Source of the DNA: Caccovivens sp964594865
Lineage (GTDB): Bacteria; Bacillota; Clostridia; Christensenellales; UBA1242
Length of the DNA: 64,000 bases
Reading direction: 5' to 3'
Assembly: GCA_964594865.1 (NCBI GenBank)
Contig: CAZQMZ010000001.1
Location: 124,001 to 188,000 of the forward strand
Shown here piece after piece: positions 8,463 to 17,082 of this stretch. Below the pieces are notes generated by a model, which did not search any database, was not told where the DNA came from, and worked only from the letters and a program-made list of their open reading frames with translations. Each line of letters opens with the position of its first letter. The first letter of the stretch is position 1. The translations under genes were made by a program, and so were the position numbers.

Positions 8463-9029
8463 ATGATTTTATATCACGGAACGCAAGACGAAAATTTGAA
8501 AGAACTGCGCACAGACTTCAAAATTACAAGAAGCGGGGATTCGGTGCCAATTTATCTCACTGACAGTTATGAAATCGCTTTTCTTTATGCTGGTTGCACA
8601 GTCAGGACTTATAGTTATGATAAAGACAAAGATGTTTTATGGTTTATTGAACGAGCTCCAGATGCTTTTAAGAAAATGTATAAGGGACACGGATGTTATA
8701 TATATAAGATAGAAATCGACAATCCTAAATTGGTTGAAAATCATACACTTTCGGGGCATGTTTATTCTCATGACAAGAACATTAAACTTGACAAGAAAAA
8801 TTGTGAACACATTGTTGATTGCTATGAAAAACTTTTACAACTTGAAAGTGCAGGAAGAGTTAAACTTTACAGGTGGGAAGACAGAAGCGAAGAAGAGAAA
8901 AAAGAGAGTAAGGAAAAATTTATCAAACAATTCAAGCCGCTCATGGATAAAGAGAAATATCCGCAAGATTATAAGATTTTGACTGCTTTTTATCCAGAAC
9001 TTGCTGTTGATGATGAGAGCATTGAATAA
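8463..9029 (+). CDS. Hypothetical protein, possible ADP-ribosyltransferase-like fold
   Basis: 188 residues, strong ribosome site (AGGAGGG). I do not recognise a named family. The first 45 residues (LYHGTQDENLKEL, then VPIYLTDSYEIAFLYAG) follow the pattern of ART-fold proteins such as KptA/PARP and DUF3990-like families: an N-terminal YHG, a basic/acidic linker, then a strand with YLT and a helix starting E-A. The middle has GHGCYIYKIEI. The C-terminal 70 residues are charged and helical. No signal peptide or membrane helix. It sits between rluB and baiN with gaps of 14 and 15 bp, so it is expressed with housekeeping genes. Function unknown; the fold is inference. Confidence 0.6.
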   Translation: MILYHGTQDENLKELRTDFKITRSGDSVPIYLTDSYEIAFLYAGCTVRTYSYDKDKDVLWFIERAPDAFKKMYKGHGCYIYKIEIDNPKLVENHTLSGHVYSHDKNIKLDKKNCEHIVDCYEKLLQLESAGRVKLYRWEDRSEEEKKESKEKFIKQFKPLMDKEKYPQDYKILTAFYPELAVDDESIE

Positions 9030-9044
9030 AGGAAGAGAGAAAAA

Positions 9045-10241
9045 ATGAAAGTTGCAGTTGTTGGTGGTGGTGCAAGCGGACTTATGGTGGCTGGGCTTTT
9101 GACGAAGAGAGGTTATGATGTCACTGTGCTTGACCATAATGAAAAGGCTGGAAAGAAACTTTACATAACAGGCAAGGGGAGATGCAATCTCACAAATTTG
9201 TGTCCGCCGGATGAGTTTTTGCAATCTGTTGTGTGTGGCGAAAAATTTGTGCGCTCGGCAATTTATAATTTCACAAGTCAAGATACGGTCAACTTCTTTG
9301 AAGAATTGGGGCTGAGAACAAAGTTGGAGCGTGGAAATCGTGTTTTTCCCGAGAGCGACAAGTCGAGTGATGTCATCAAAGTTTTGAAAGAACACTGCCG
9401 TGATGTTAAATTTTGTTTTAAGCAAAATGTGAAAAAGATTGAGAAATTGGGCGCCAAATTTCTCTTGACAACCGATGAACATAAGTTTGAGTTTGATAAG
9501 GTTGTTGTTGCAACGGGCGGGAAGAGTTATTCGTCGACAGGAAGTGACGGAAGCGGTTATAAATTTGCTCAGAATTTTGGGCATAAGATTGTGCCAATCG
9601 TGCCGGCGCTTTGTCCAATCAAGCTTAAAGATGATGTTTCTTCTCTTCAAGGAGTGTCGCTTAAAAATGTTTCGCTGAAAGTGAATTTTGACGGCAAAAA
9701 GAAAGAATTTTTTGGCGAGATGATGTTCACTGATTGTGGAATTACAGGTCCGATTGTGTTGACAGCATCAAGTTTTGTCAATCGTGCACAAGAAGTGGAA
9801 CTGTCGATTGATTTCAAACCTGCACTTTCAACAAAGCAGTTGGACAGTCGGCTTTTGAGAGATTTTGAAGAGGCGAAGAACAAGGAATTGAAATCGGTTA
9901 TGCGCGGACTTCTTCCAAAGGCGGTGGCAGAAGTTTTTGTCAAAGAGATTGGAATTGATGAGTTAAAAAAGATCAATTCGGTGACAAAAGAAGAGAGAGA
10001 AAAAATTGTGTTTAATCTCAAAAATTTTCCACTTCATTTTGGAGGGCTTTATGATTTGGATGCCGGCATTGTGACGAGTGGCGGAGTGGAGCTTTCACAA
10101 ATCAATCCAAAAACTTTTGAAAGTAAACTTGTCAGCGGGCTATATTTCTTGGGAGAAGTCTTGGATGTTGACGCGTTGACGGGAGGTTTTAATTTGCAAA
10201 TCTGTTGGTCGGAAGCTTTCTTATGTGCAAAAAATTTTTGA
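9045..10241 (+). CDS. BaiN/HI0933-family NAD(P)/FAD-dependent oxidoreductase
   Basis: A flavoprotein family often labelled aminoacetone oxidase or BaiN-like; physiological substrate is generally unknown. 398 residues. The N-terminal dinucleotide-binding motif GGGASG (7-12) is followed by the hallmark KKLYITGKGRCNLTN (about 43-57), VVVATGGKSY (about 154-163), and the C-terminal GGVELSQINPKTFESK and GLYFLGEVLDVDALTGGFNLQ blocks that close the FAD site. Ribosome site AGGAAGAG. In many Clostridia a cmk gene follows between this gene and plsC; here plsC follows directly, after a promoter. Confidence 0.9.
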   Translation: MKVAVVGGGASGLMVAGLLTKRGYDVTVLDHNEKAGKKLYITGKGRCNLTNLCPPDEFLQSVVCGEKFVRSAIYNFTSQDTVNFFEELGLRTKLERGNRVFPESDKSSDVIKVLKEHCRDVKFCFKQNVKKIEKLGAKFLLTTDEHKFEFDKVVVATGGKSYSSTGSDGSGYKFAQNFGHKIVPIVPALCPIKLKDDVSSLQGVSLKNVSLKVNFDGKKKEFFGEMMFTDCGITGPIVLTASSFVNRAQEVELSIDFKPALSTKQLDSRLLRDFEEAKNKELKSVMRGLLPKAVAEVFVKEIGIDELKKINSVTKEEREKIVFNLKNFPLHFGGLYDLDAGIVTSGGVELSQINPKTFESKLVSGLYFLGEVLDVDALTGGFNLQICWSEAFLCAKNF

Positions 10242-10319
10242 TTTTTTTGTTGTAAAATCATAAAAAAACGCAAAAAAATTCAATTTTTCTTAATTTTATG
10301 CTGATTTTATGCATTTCAA

Positions 10320-10348
10320 TTGATTTTTTTGTGTAAGTTTAATATAAT
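10320..10348 (+). promoter_or_regulatory. Promoter of plsC
   Basis: TTGATT (10320-10325), 17-nt spacer, TATAAT (10343-10348). A leader of about 34 nt ends with GGAGA before ATG 10389. Confidence 0.75.
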
Positions 10349-10388
10349 TAGATATCACAAAATTTGAATTTTTTTAATGGAGAGAAAA

Positions 10389-10979
10389 ATGTTTTATAGA
10401 ATTGTTAAGGCATTACTTTGGATTCCACTTTCAATTTTGCATCCAACAAAAATTTATGGCAAGAAAAATTTGCCAAAAGGCAAAGCAATTTTGTCGTCAA
10501 ATCATCGTTCAAATTGGGATATTGTGCTCTATCTTTTGCATACACGCAAAAAGGTGAAAATTTTGGCAAAAAAGGAGCTGTTCAAAAACAAATTTTTTGG
10601 CAAGATTTTGAGCAAATTGGGTGCCATTGAAATTGATCGTGAAGCCAATGACGTCAACGCCATTAAACAATGCATTAAAGCATTGAAGGAAGACAAACAA
10701 CTTTTCATTTTTCCAGAAGGCACAAGACTGAAGGATGAAAGCGAAGTGTTGGGAGAGATAAAAAGCGGGCTTGCTCTGATTGCAATAAAAACCAAAACGC
10801 CAATTGTGCCAATTTGGATTGAAAGAAAACCTAAACTTTTTCGCAAAAGCATCTATCACATTGGACAGCCGTTTGAACTTTCAGAGTTTTATGGAGCCAA
10901 ACTTGATGAAGAAACTTTGGAACGTGCAAACCAAATTGTTCGAGAAAAAATACTTGAATTGCGAAATGTGAAAAAATAA
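10389..10979 (+). CDS. plsC: 1-acyl-sn-glycerol-3-phosphate acyltransferase
   Basis: Acylates lysophosphatidic acid to phosphatidic acid at the inner membrane face. 196 residues from ATG 10389: an upstream ATG at 10377 is in frame, but its GGAGA is correctly spaced to serve 10389. Motif I NHRSNWD (His39, Asp44), motif II-like IDREANDVNAI, motif III FPEGTR (108-113) and motif IV PIVPIWIE are all present. An N-terminal hydrophobic segment anchors it. It has its own promoter and terminator. Confidence 0.92.
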   Translation: MFYRIVKALLWIPLSILHPTKIYGKKNLPKGKAILSSNHRSNWDIVLYLLHTRKKVKILAKKELFKNKFFGKILSKLGAIEIDREANDVNAIKQCIKALKEDKQLFIFPEGTRLKDESEVLGEIKSGLALIAIKTKTPIVPIWIERKPKLFRKSIYHIGQPFELSEFYGAKLDEETLERANQIVREKILELRNVKK

Positions 10980-10984
10980 AAAAC

Positions 10985-11009
10985 ACAGTTCTTTTTGAAC
11001 TGTTTTTTT
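10985..11009 (+). terminator. Rho-independent terminator of plsC
   Basis: Stem ACAGTTC/GAACTGT (10985-10991 with 10997-11003), 5-nt loop, T-run to 11009. Confidence 0.88.
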
Positions 11010-11124
11010 ATTCTTTTTGTTTCATACTAAAAATGGATAAAAATTGTAAAAATGTGCATTTTTATTTTTTTTAAATTTATTTTTGTGCTAAAATATAATG
11101 GAAAATCTAATTTTGGAGCGAATA

Positions 11125-13077
11125 ATGGCAGAAAAAGATTATAAATCAAAAGACATCGTTGTTTTGGATGGTTTGGATGCAGTCAGGTTGCGTCCGGGAA
11201 TGTATATCGGCACCACAAGTGCACGTGGTTTCCATCACATTTTGTGGGAAATTGTTGACAACGCCATCGATGAAATTTCAAATGGGCATGGCGACACAAT
11301 TCACATAACCCTAAATCAAGACGGCAGTGCAACCGTGGAAGATAATGGGCGCGGAATTCCGGTGGATATGCATCCAACTCTTCACAAAAGTGGCGTGGAA
11401 GTTGTGTATACAACACTTCATGCTGGCGGAAAATTTAATACGGAAAATTACAAATTTTCAGGCGGTTTGCATGGTGTGGGAGCTTCGGTGACGAATGCGC
11501 TTTCAAGGTGGTGTAATGTCACAGTGTGCAAGGATGGAAAGAAATATTTTATCGAGTTTCATTCTTTTGAAGATGAAAATGGCAAAATTCACAGTGGAAT
11601 TGCCAAAGCTCCTTTGAGAGAAATTGGCACAAGCACATCAAGCGGCACAAGGGTGACTTTTTTGCCTGACGACCGTGTTTTTGGAATGCAATCTTTCAAT
11701 TTTGAAGTGATTGCAAGGCGGTCGCGTGAACTTGCTTTTTTGAATAAGGGCTTGAGAATCGTCGTTGAGGATTCAAGAACTGGCGAGAATGAAGAATATC
11801 ACTATGAAGGCGGAACGGTTGATTTTGTTTCTTATCTTGTTGAAGGGAAAAATTCGCTTTTCAAAACTCCTGTCTTTTTCCATACGCAAAGCAAGGTTGT
11901 TGATTTGGAAGTGGCATTCATTTCCACAGACAGCTACACAGAAAACACATTTTCATATGTCAACAACATTCCAACCACTGAGGGTGGTATGCATGAAGTT
12001 GGTTTCAAGAGTGCTTTCACAAAGGTGTTTAATGACTATGCTCGTGCCAACAACTTTTTGAAAGAGAAAGAATTGAATTTGCTTGGCGAAGATTATCGAG
12101 AAGGACTTGTGACAGTCATCAATTTGAAGATGAATAATGTTCAATTTGAAGGACAGACCAAAACAAAGCTTGGAAATCCAGAAGCCAGAACAGAGGTTGA
12201 GGCACTCACTCTTCAAGAACTTGGAAAAATTCTTGCAGATAAGAAAAACGCAACAATTGCAGAAGTGATTATCGACAAAGCAAAACAGGCGGCAAAGGTT
12301 AGGTTGGCAGCAAAAAAAGCCAAAGAGTTGACGCGTGCAAAAAACAATGCAGAAAATTTCAATTTGGTTGGAAAACTCGCGTCTTCCACTTCGCGAGATA
12401 AAACTAAGAGTGAATTGTTTATTGTGGAAGGTGATTCGGCGGGCGGAAGTGCAAAGCAAGGCAGAGACAGAAGATATCAAGCAATCTTGCCTCTTCGCGG
12501 AAAACCGCTCAATGTTGAAAAGAAGAGAATGGACCAAGTGCTTGCCAATGAAGAGATAAGAACGATCATTTCGGCGCTTGACACAGGTTTTGGAGAAGAT
12601 TTTGACCTTTCGACGTTGAGATATAACAAGGTCATCATTCTTTCCGATGCCGACCAAGACGGAGCACACATTCGAGCAATCTTGTTGACGTTCTTCTATC
12701 GATACATGAAACCTCTCATCACAGATGGACATGTTTTCATTGGACTTCCACCTTTGTATAAAGTTTATAAGAAAGATTATGAAAAATATGTTTATTCAGA
12801 TGCCGAACTTGCAGATGCTGTTGCAAGCGCAGGAAAAGGATATATGATTCAAAGATATAAAGGACTTGGTGAAATGAATCCAGAACAACTTTGGGAAACA
12901 ACCATGGATCCAGAAAACAGGACGCTTATTCAAGTGACAATTGAAGATGCAACAGAAGCGGAAAAGATGATAACCACACTCATGGGTGATGCGATTGAAG
13001 AAAGAAAAGTTTATATTTCAGAACATGCCAACTTTGACCGCGAAGATTTGTTTATGAAAGAATATAAAAAGATATAA
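11125..13077 (+). CDS. parE: Type IIA DNA topoisomerase ATPase subunit (ParE/GyrB type)
   Basis: ATP-driven half of a type II topoisomerase that, with the A subunit encoded next, passes one duplex through another. 650 residues from ATG 11125, preceded by TTGGAG; an ATG at 11098 lies upstream in frame but lacks a ribosome site. GHKL ATPase motifs EIVDNAIDEI, DNGRGIPVD and GGLHGVGASVTNAL; TOPRIM motifs EGDSAGG and DADQDGAHI; the C-terminal YKGLGEMNPEQLWETTMDP block. Length suits ParE or a Gram-positive GyrB. The ParE call rests on the partner's lack of a clear GyrA box and no dnaA/recF neighbours; GyrB remains possible. Confidence 0.85.
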   Translation: MAEKDYKSKDIVVLDGLDAVRLRPGMYIGTTSARGFHHILWEIVDNAIDEISNGHGDTIHITLNQDGSATVEDNGRGIPVDMHPTLHKSGVEVVYTTLHAGGKFNTENYKFSGGLHGVGASVTNALSRWCNVTVCKDGKKYFIEFHSFEDENGKIHSGIAKAPLREIGTSTSSGTRVTFLPDDRVFGMQSFNFEVIARRSRELAFLNKGLRIVVEDSRTGENEEYHYEGGTVDFVSYLVEGKNSLFKTPVFFHTQSKVVDLEVAFISTDSYTENTFSYVNNIPTTEGGMHEVGFKSAFTKVFNDYARANNFLKEKELNLLGEDYREGLVTVINLKMNNVQFEGQTKTKLGNPEARTEVEALTLQELGKILADKKNATIAEVIIDKAKQAAKVRLAAKKAKELTRAKNNAENFNLVGKLASSTSRDKTKSELFIVEGDSAGGSAKQGRDRRYQAILPLRGKPLNVEKKRMDQVLANEEIRTIISALDTGFGEDFDLSTLRYNKVIILSDADQDGAHIRAILLTFFYRYMKPLITDGHVFIGLPPLYKVYKKDYEKYVYSDAELADAVASAGKGYMIQRYKGLGEMNPEQLWETTMDPENRTLIQVTIEDATEAEKMITTLMGDAIEERKVYISEHANFDREDLFMKEYKKI

Positions 13078-13128
13078 AAAATTAAATTGACATAAAAAAG
13101 AGATGTAAAAAAGTCGAGGGTACTTTAA

Positions 13129-16100
13129 ATGAAAGATGATGAAGAATTGAAAGAGCAAGAACCAATTGAACCAATTCCGGGGCAGATTTGTTATGACGAA
13201 CTTTTGCTTCCACAAAACGAAGAGGAAGGAGTGGAAGAAGATCACAGCATTGCAGACGGACAGTTGGATTTTTGGAGTATGGAAAAACAAAAAAATATTG
13301 AAAATACATCTCAAAAAATAGAAAATAATGTCAATTTAATTCAAAAAAAACCAAAAATAAATGAAAAAAAATTCGAAAAAATCAAAGAAAATGAAGAAAA
13401 TATTGAAAAAAAACAAGAAAAATATGAAGAAATAACTGAAATTCGAGCAGAAAATGAAGAATTTGAAGAAGAGATAATTGAAAGCCAAGAAAAAATTGAA
13501 GAGAGTTTGGAAAAAATTGCAGAAAATCAACAAGAGAACATAGAAAATGAAAAAATAAATGAAAAATATGAAGAAAAGATAGAAAAAAATCAAGAAAAAA
13601 TTGAAATTTTTGAAGAAAATCAGGGAGTGAATGATTCCAACAGTTTGATTGAAAACAATGAGAAAATTCAAGAGGAAAAGATGAAAGAAGATATGAAAGA
13701 TCAAAAATTTGAAGAGGTTGAAATGGATTTCTCCAATTTTGAAGGAGAAAATTCAGAAGGAAAAATTGAGCACGATGAAACCATCAGTGGTGGTGGTAAT
13801 TCTGTGGGCGGATATTATGGTGGCAGTAATGGAATTTTGTATAAACCGCTTGAAGAAGTTTTGCATGACTCGATGATTCCTTACACCGAACACGTGGTGC
13901 TTGACAGAGCTTTACCTCGTGTTGAAGACGGTTTGAAACCTGTTCAAAGAAGAATTCTTTATTCAATGCTGGAACTTGGATTGACACCAGACAAGCCATA
14001 TCGTAAATCGGCGAGAATCGTCGGCGATTGTATGGGTAAATATCATCCACATGGCGACTCTTCTGTCTATGATGCCATGGTGAGAATGTCGCAAGATTTT
14101 GTTTTGCGTGCACCACTTGTGGATGGACATGGAAACTTTGGCTCGGTGGATGGTGACAGTGCGGCGGCGATGAGATATACCGAAGCGCGCATGACTCCAC
14201 TTGCCATGGAGCTTCTTCGCGACCTTGAAAAAGACACTGTGCGCTGGGGTCTCAATTTCGACGATACTTTGAAAGAGCCAGATGTGTTGCCGGGACGTTT
14301 TCCAAATCTTCTTGTCAACGGCACATCGGGAATTGCCGTGGGCGTTGCAACAAACATTCCTCCACACAACCTTGGCGAAGTTATTGACGGCGTTGTGGCA
14401 TACATCGAAAATCCGCATATCTCTCTTGGACAGATGATGAAGATAATCAAAGGCCCAGATTTTCCAACAGGTGGCGAATTGATTTTTGGTGACGGCTTAC
14501 GCTCGGCATATGAAACAGGAAAAGGAAAAATCACAGTTCGCGCAAAAGTTGGAATTGAACAAAATGGTGATAAGCAAAGTTTGGTCATCACAGAACTTCC
14601 TTATCAAGTGAACAAAGCTCTTCTTTTGCAAAAAATTGCCGAACTTAAAGAAAAAAACAAGGACAAACTTTCTGTCATAAGTGAAATTCGTGATGAAAGT
14701 GACAGAAACGGAATGCGTGCTGTCATTCGTCTTAAAAAAGAAGCTAATGCACAAAAAATTTTGGCATTCTTGTTTCAGTCAACAAGCTTGCAGGTGTCTT
14801 ATTCCATAAATATGGTTGCCATTGCTGGCGGAAAACCAAAACTTTTGAATTTGATGGACATCATCTCATATTACACAGCATTTCAGCGCGATGTTGTGGT
14901 GCGTCGAACAAGATTTGATCTCAATATTGCAAGAGAAAGAGCACACATTGTTGAAGGTCTTTTGATTGCCATAAAAAATATTGATGCGGTGATCAAGATC
15001 ATCAAAACTTCTGCAAACGTTTCAGAAGCAAGGCAAAGACTTCGTGAAAAATTTGGACTTTCCGAAAAACAAGCTCAGGCGATTTTGGACATGAGATTGG
15101 CGCGTCTTGTCAATTTGGAAGTGACAAAACTTCAAGAAGAACTTGCTCAACTCAAAGTTCGCATAAGCGAATTGGAAGCAATTCTAAATTCCAAGAGAAT
15201 GCAACTTGATGTTGTCAAAAAAGAAATTTTGGAAATTAAACGAAAATTCAATTCCTCACGTCGATCAAAAGAAATCATGACCAACGAAATCAAACTCGCA
15301 AAAATTGAAGAAGTGGAAGAATCAAAAGATTATGTCATCGCTCTTTCTGCTGGAAAGACAATCAAGAAAGTGAATTTGAAAAATTATAACAAATCTCAAA
15401 AAATATTGACAGACAATTCCACACTGTTTGACATTCACACAAAAATTTTGTTTGTCAAACCAACCGACACAGTTCTCATTTTCACTGATCGTGGAAATTG
15501 TGTGAAAATGGTGGTGGCAAAACTTCCAGAATGCAAATGGCGTGAAAAAGGTCTGACATTGAAAAACATCGACAAGTCAATTGACATCATGGAAGTTCCG
15601 ATTGCTGTGATGAAAGTTGAAGGTGATGGAGAAATTGCTTTCTTCACACAAAATGGAATGGTTAAGCGTTCGGTTGAAAAAGATATCGTGATTTCCAAGA
15701 CTTATTATCAAGTCATCAAACTTGCAGATGACGACAAACTCATCAATGTCGAGCACGAAATCAAGGGTAAGACCTTTACCATCATGTCTTCAGGTGGCAA
15801 CTGTATCAACTTTGAAAGGGGAGAAGTTCCAATTCAAGGAAGAGTTGCCGGCGGAGTGAAAGGCATAATTTTGGAAGATAAAGAAAAAGTTGTTTTTGCA
15901 GGTCAAAATCTTGGCGGTGAATTTTTGATTGTCACAAACAACGGATATGTGAAACGTTTGAGTGCTATGCAAATTTCAATCGGTTCACGAAATCGAAAGG
16001 GTGTGAAATATATCAACTTTGAAAATGGCGGGAAAAATGTTGCTTTTGTTGGATATTGTGACAAAATCGCGATTGATCAGGGCACAAAGTTCACTCTTCT

Positions 16101-16194
16101 TGAAAGTAAAAAAATCGCAATTTCCGACCGATTGAGCACAGGAAAAGAAGAAATAAAGAGAAAATTTTTGGGTGTATACAACTATGAAGATTGA
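13129..16194 (+). CDS. parC: Type IIA DNA topoisomerase A subunit (ParC/GyrA type) with long acidic N-terminal extension
   Basis: DNA-cleaving partner of the preceding gene, 51 bp downstream. 1,021 residues, about 200 more than normal. The conserved core begins near residue 235 (LYKPLEEVLHDSMIPY) and includes PRVEDGLKPVQRRILYSM, the catalytic Tyr350 in AAMRYTEARM, the GVATNIPPHNLGEVIDG region, the coiled-coil tower with its helical gate, and a beta-pinwheel C-terminal domain lacking a clear QRRGGKG GyrA box. Residues about 55-200 are almost only Glu, Lys, Asn, Ile and Gln in irregular 7-11 residue units, predicting charged coiled coil or disorder; a Gly/Ser-rich linker (about 221-233) joins it to the core. 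Start ATG 13129 follows GAGGG. No internal start with a good ribosome site near residue 230 was found. Confidence 0.88.
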   Translation: MKDDEELKEQEPIEPIPGQICYDELLLPQNEEEGVEEDHSIADGQLDFWSMEKQKNIENTSQKIENNVNLIQKKPKINEKKFEKIKENEENIEKKQEKYEEITEIRAENEEFEEEIIESQEKIEESLEKIAENQQENIENEKINEKYEEKIEKNQEKIEIFEENQGVNDSNSLIENNEKIQEEKMKEDMKDQKFEEVEMDFSNFEGENSEGKIEHDETISGGGNSVGGYYGGSNGILYKPLEEVLHDSMIPYTEHVVLDRALPRVEDGLKPVQRRILYSMLELGLTPDKPYRKSARIVGDCMGKYHPHGDSSVYDAMVRMSQDFVLRAPLVDGHGNFGSVDGDSAAAMRYTEARMTPLAMELLRDLEKDTVRWGLNFDDTLKEPDVLPGRFPNLLVNGTSGIAVGVATNIPPHNLGEVIDGVVAYIENPHISLGQMMKIIKGPDFPTGGELIFGDGLRSAYETGKGKITVRAKVGIEQNGDKQSLVITELPYQVNKALLLQKIAELKEKNKDKLSVISEIRDESDRNGMRAVIRLKKEANAQKILAFLFQSTSLQVSYSINMVAIAGGKPKLLNLMDIISYYTAFQRDVVVRRTRFDLNIARERAHIVEGLLIAIKNIDAVIKIIKTSANVSEARQRLREKFGLSEKQAQAILDMRLARLVNLEVTKLQEELAQLKVRISELEAILNSKRMQLDVVKKEILEIKRKFNSSRRSKEIMTNEIKLAKIEEVEESKDYVIALSAGKTIKKVNLKNYNKSQKILTDNSTLFDIHTKILFVKPTDTVLIFTDRGNCVKMVVAKLPECKWREKGLTLKNIDKSIDIMEVPIAVMKVEGDGEIAFFTQNGMVKRSVEKDIVISKTYYQVIKLADDDKLINVEHEIKGKTFTIMSSGGNCINFERGEVPIQGRVAGGVKGIILEDKEKVVFAGQNLGGEFLIVTNNGYVKRLSAMQISIGSRNRKGVKYINFENGGKNVAFVGYCDKIAIDQGTKFTLLESKKIAISDRLSTGKEEIKRKFLGVYNYED

Positions 16195-16285
16195 CTTTTG
16201 AGTTAAAAAACAGAAAAATATTCAAGGTTTTTTGCAAAAAAAGGGAATTTGTTTGCAAAAAATATCGTTTAAAAGTCGAAAATGT

Positions 16286-16314
16286 TTGGAAAAAATCGTA
16301 TTTTGTGTTAGGAT
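16286..16314 (+). promoter_or_regulatory. Promoter of the 16321 gene (leaderless geometry)
   Basis: TTGGAA (16286-16291), 17-nt spacer, TAGGAT (16309-16314), then 6 nt to ATG 16321. Confidence 0.6.
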
Positions 16315-16320
16315 AATTAT

Positions 16321-17064
16321 ATGGAAGGAAAACAAAAAAATAGAAAGGGTTTGAAAATTTTTATAAGCATACTTTTTGCTGTGATTGTGTTTGCAACGTT
16401 TGGGTATGTGCTTTTTGAAGGCGATTTGACTTATGAAATATCCAACTTGACTTTCACAAACATTTTGGCTTTTGCATGTGTGCTTGTTTGTTTCTTGTTT
16501 TCGCTGTTTTGCATAGAGAAATCTGCAAAAAAAATCTTGATCACTTTGGCACTTTTGCTCACTGTTGTTTCTGACATCTTTGTTGTGCTTTTGCCGGGAG
16601 TTGTGGAAGACTATGTTTGGATCTCTCTTGGTTTATTGTGTGGAGTTCAATTTGTTTATCTTGTATACACCTTGACATTTTGCAAGGGTGCGGGAAGAAA
16701 AATCATCAATGTTGCTTTTCGTGTGGCATTATGCCTTCTTGCCTATTTCATTTTGCCAGAATTTGTGGAACTTGACACTATGCAAATGATTTCACTGATG
16801 TGTTTCATCAACACTTTTGTCAATTTGATCATCCTTCTTTTCAATATCAAAACCGAATGGTTGCTTTTGCTTGGCTTGCTCTTGCTTTTTGCGGTTCAAG
16901 CTGTCACTATGTTGTCAAATGGATGGCTGGATATCCTTCAAATCACAAATACAGATTTCATCACTTTTCTTTCTGAATATGACCTTGCGTTCTATCTTTA
17001 CATCCCATCACAATTTGTGATTGCTCTTTCTTCAATTTGGGCAGTCAAGCGAAAAAGGAAATAA
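16321..17064 (+). CDS. Polytopic membrane protein, unknown function
   Basis: 247 residues with about eight hydrophobic helices, a basic N-terminus (KQKNRKGLK) and a basic end (KRKRK), so both termini are probably cytoplasmic. The spacing of helices and the segment LLLTVVSDIFVVLLPG recall YhhN/TMEM86-like proteins, but the conserved acidic residues of that family are not convincing, so no function is given. leuS starts 18 bp later and probably shares its transcript. It has no clear ribosome site; AGGA overlaps the putative -10 box. Confidence 0.65.
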   Translation: MEGKQKNRKGLKIFISILFAVIVFATFGYVLFEGDLTYEISNLTFTNILAFACVLVCFLFSLFCIEKSAKKILITLALLLTVVSDIFVVLLPGVVEDYVWISLGLLCGVQFVYLVYTLTFCKGAGRKIINVAFRVALCLLAYFILPEFVELDTMQMISLMCFINTFVNLIILLFNIKTEWLLLLGLLLLFAVQAVTMLSNGWLDILQITNTDFITFLSEYDLAFYLYIPSQFVIALSSIWAVKRKRK

Positions 17065-17082
17065 CAATTTGGAGTTTCAAAA

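Noticed and set aside
13336..13704. Antisense frame of Phe/Ile-rich residues opposite the ParC extension
   Set aside because: It is the complement of the A-rich Glu/Lys codons; no ribosome site and an implausible composition.
16202..16320. T-box leader for leuS or alaS
   Set aside because: Neither upstream region has the AGGGTGG-type antiterminator sequence or enough length. alaS has a promoter about 22 nt before its start.
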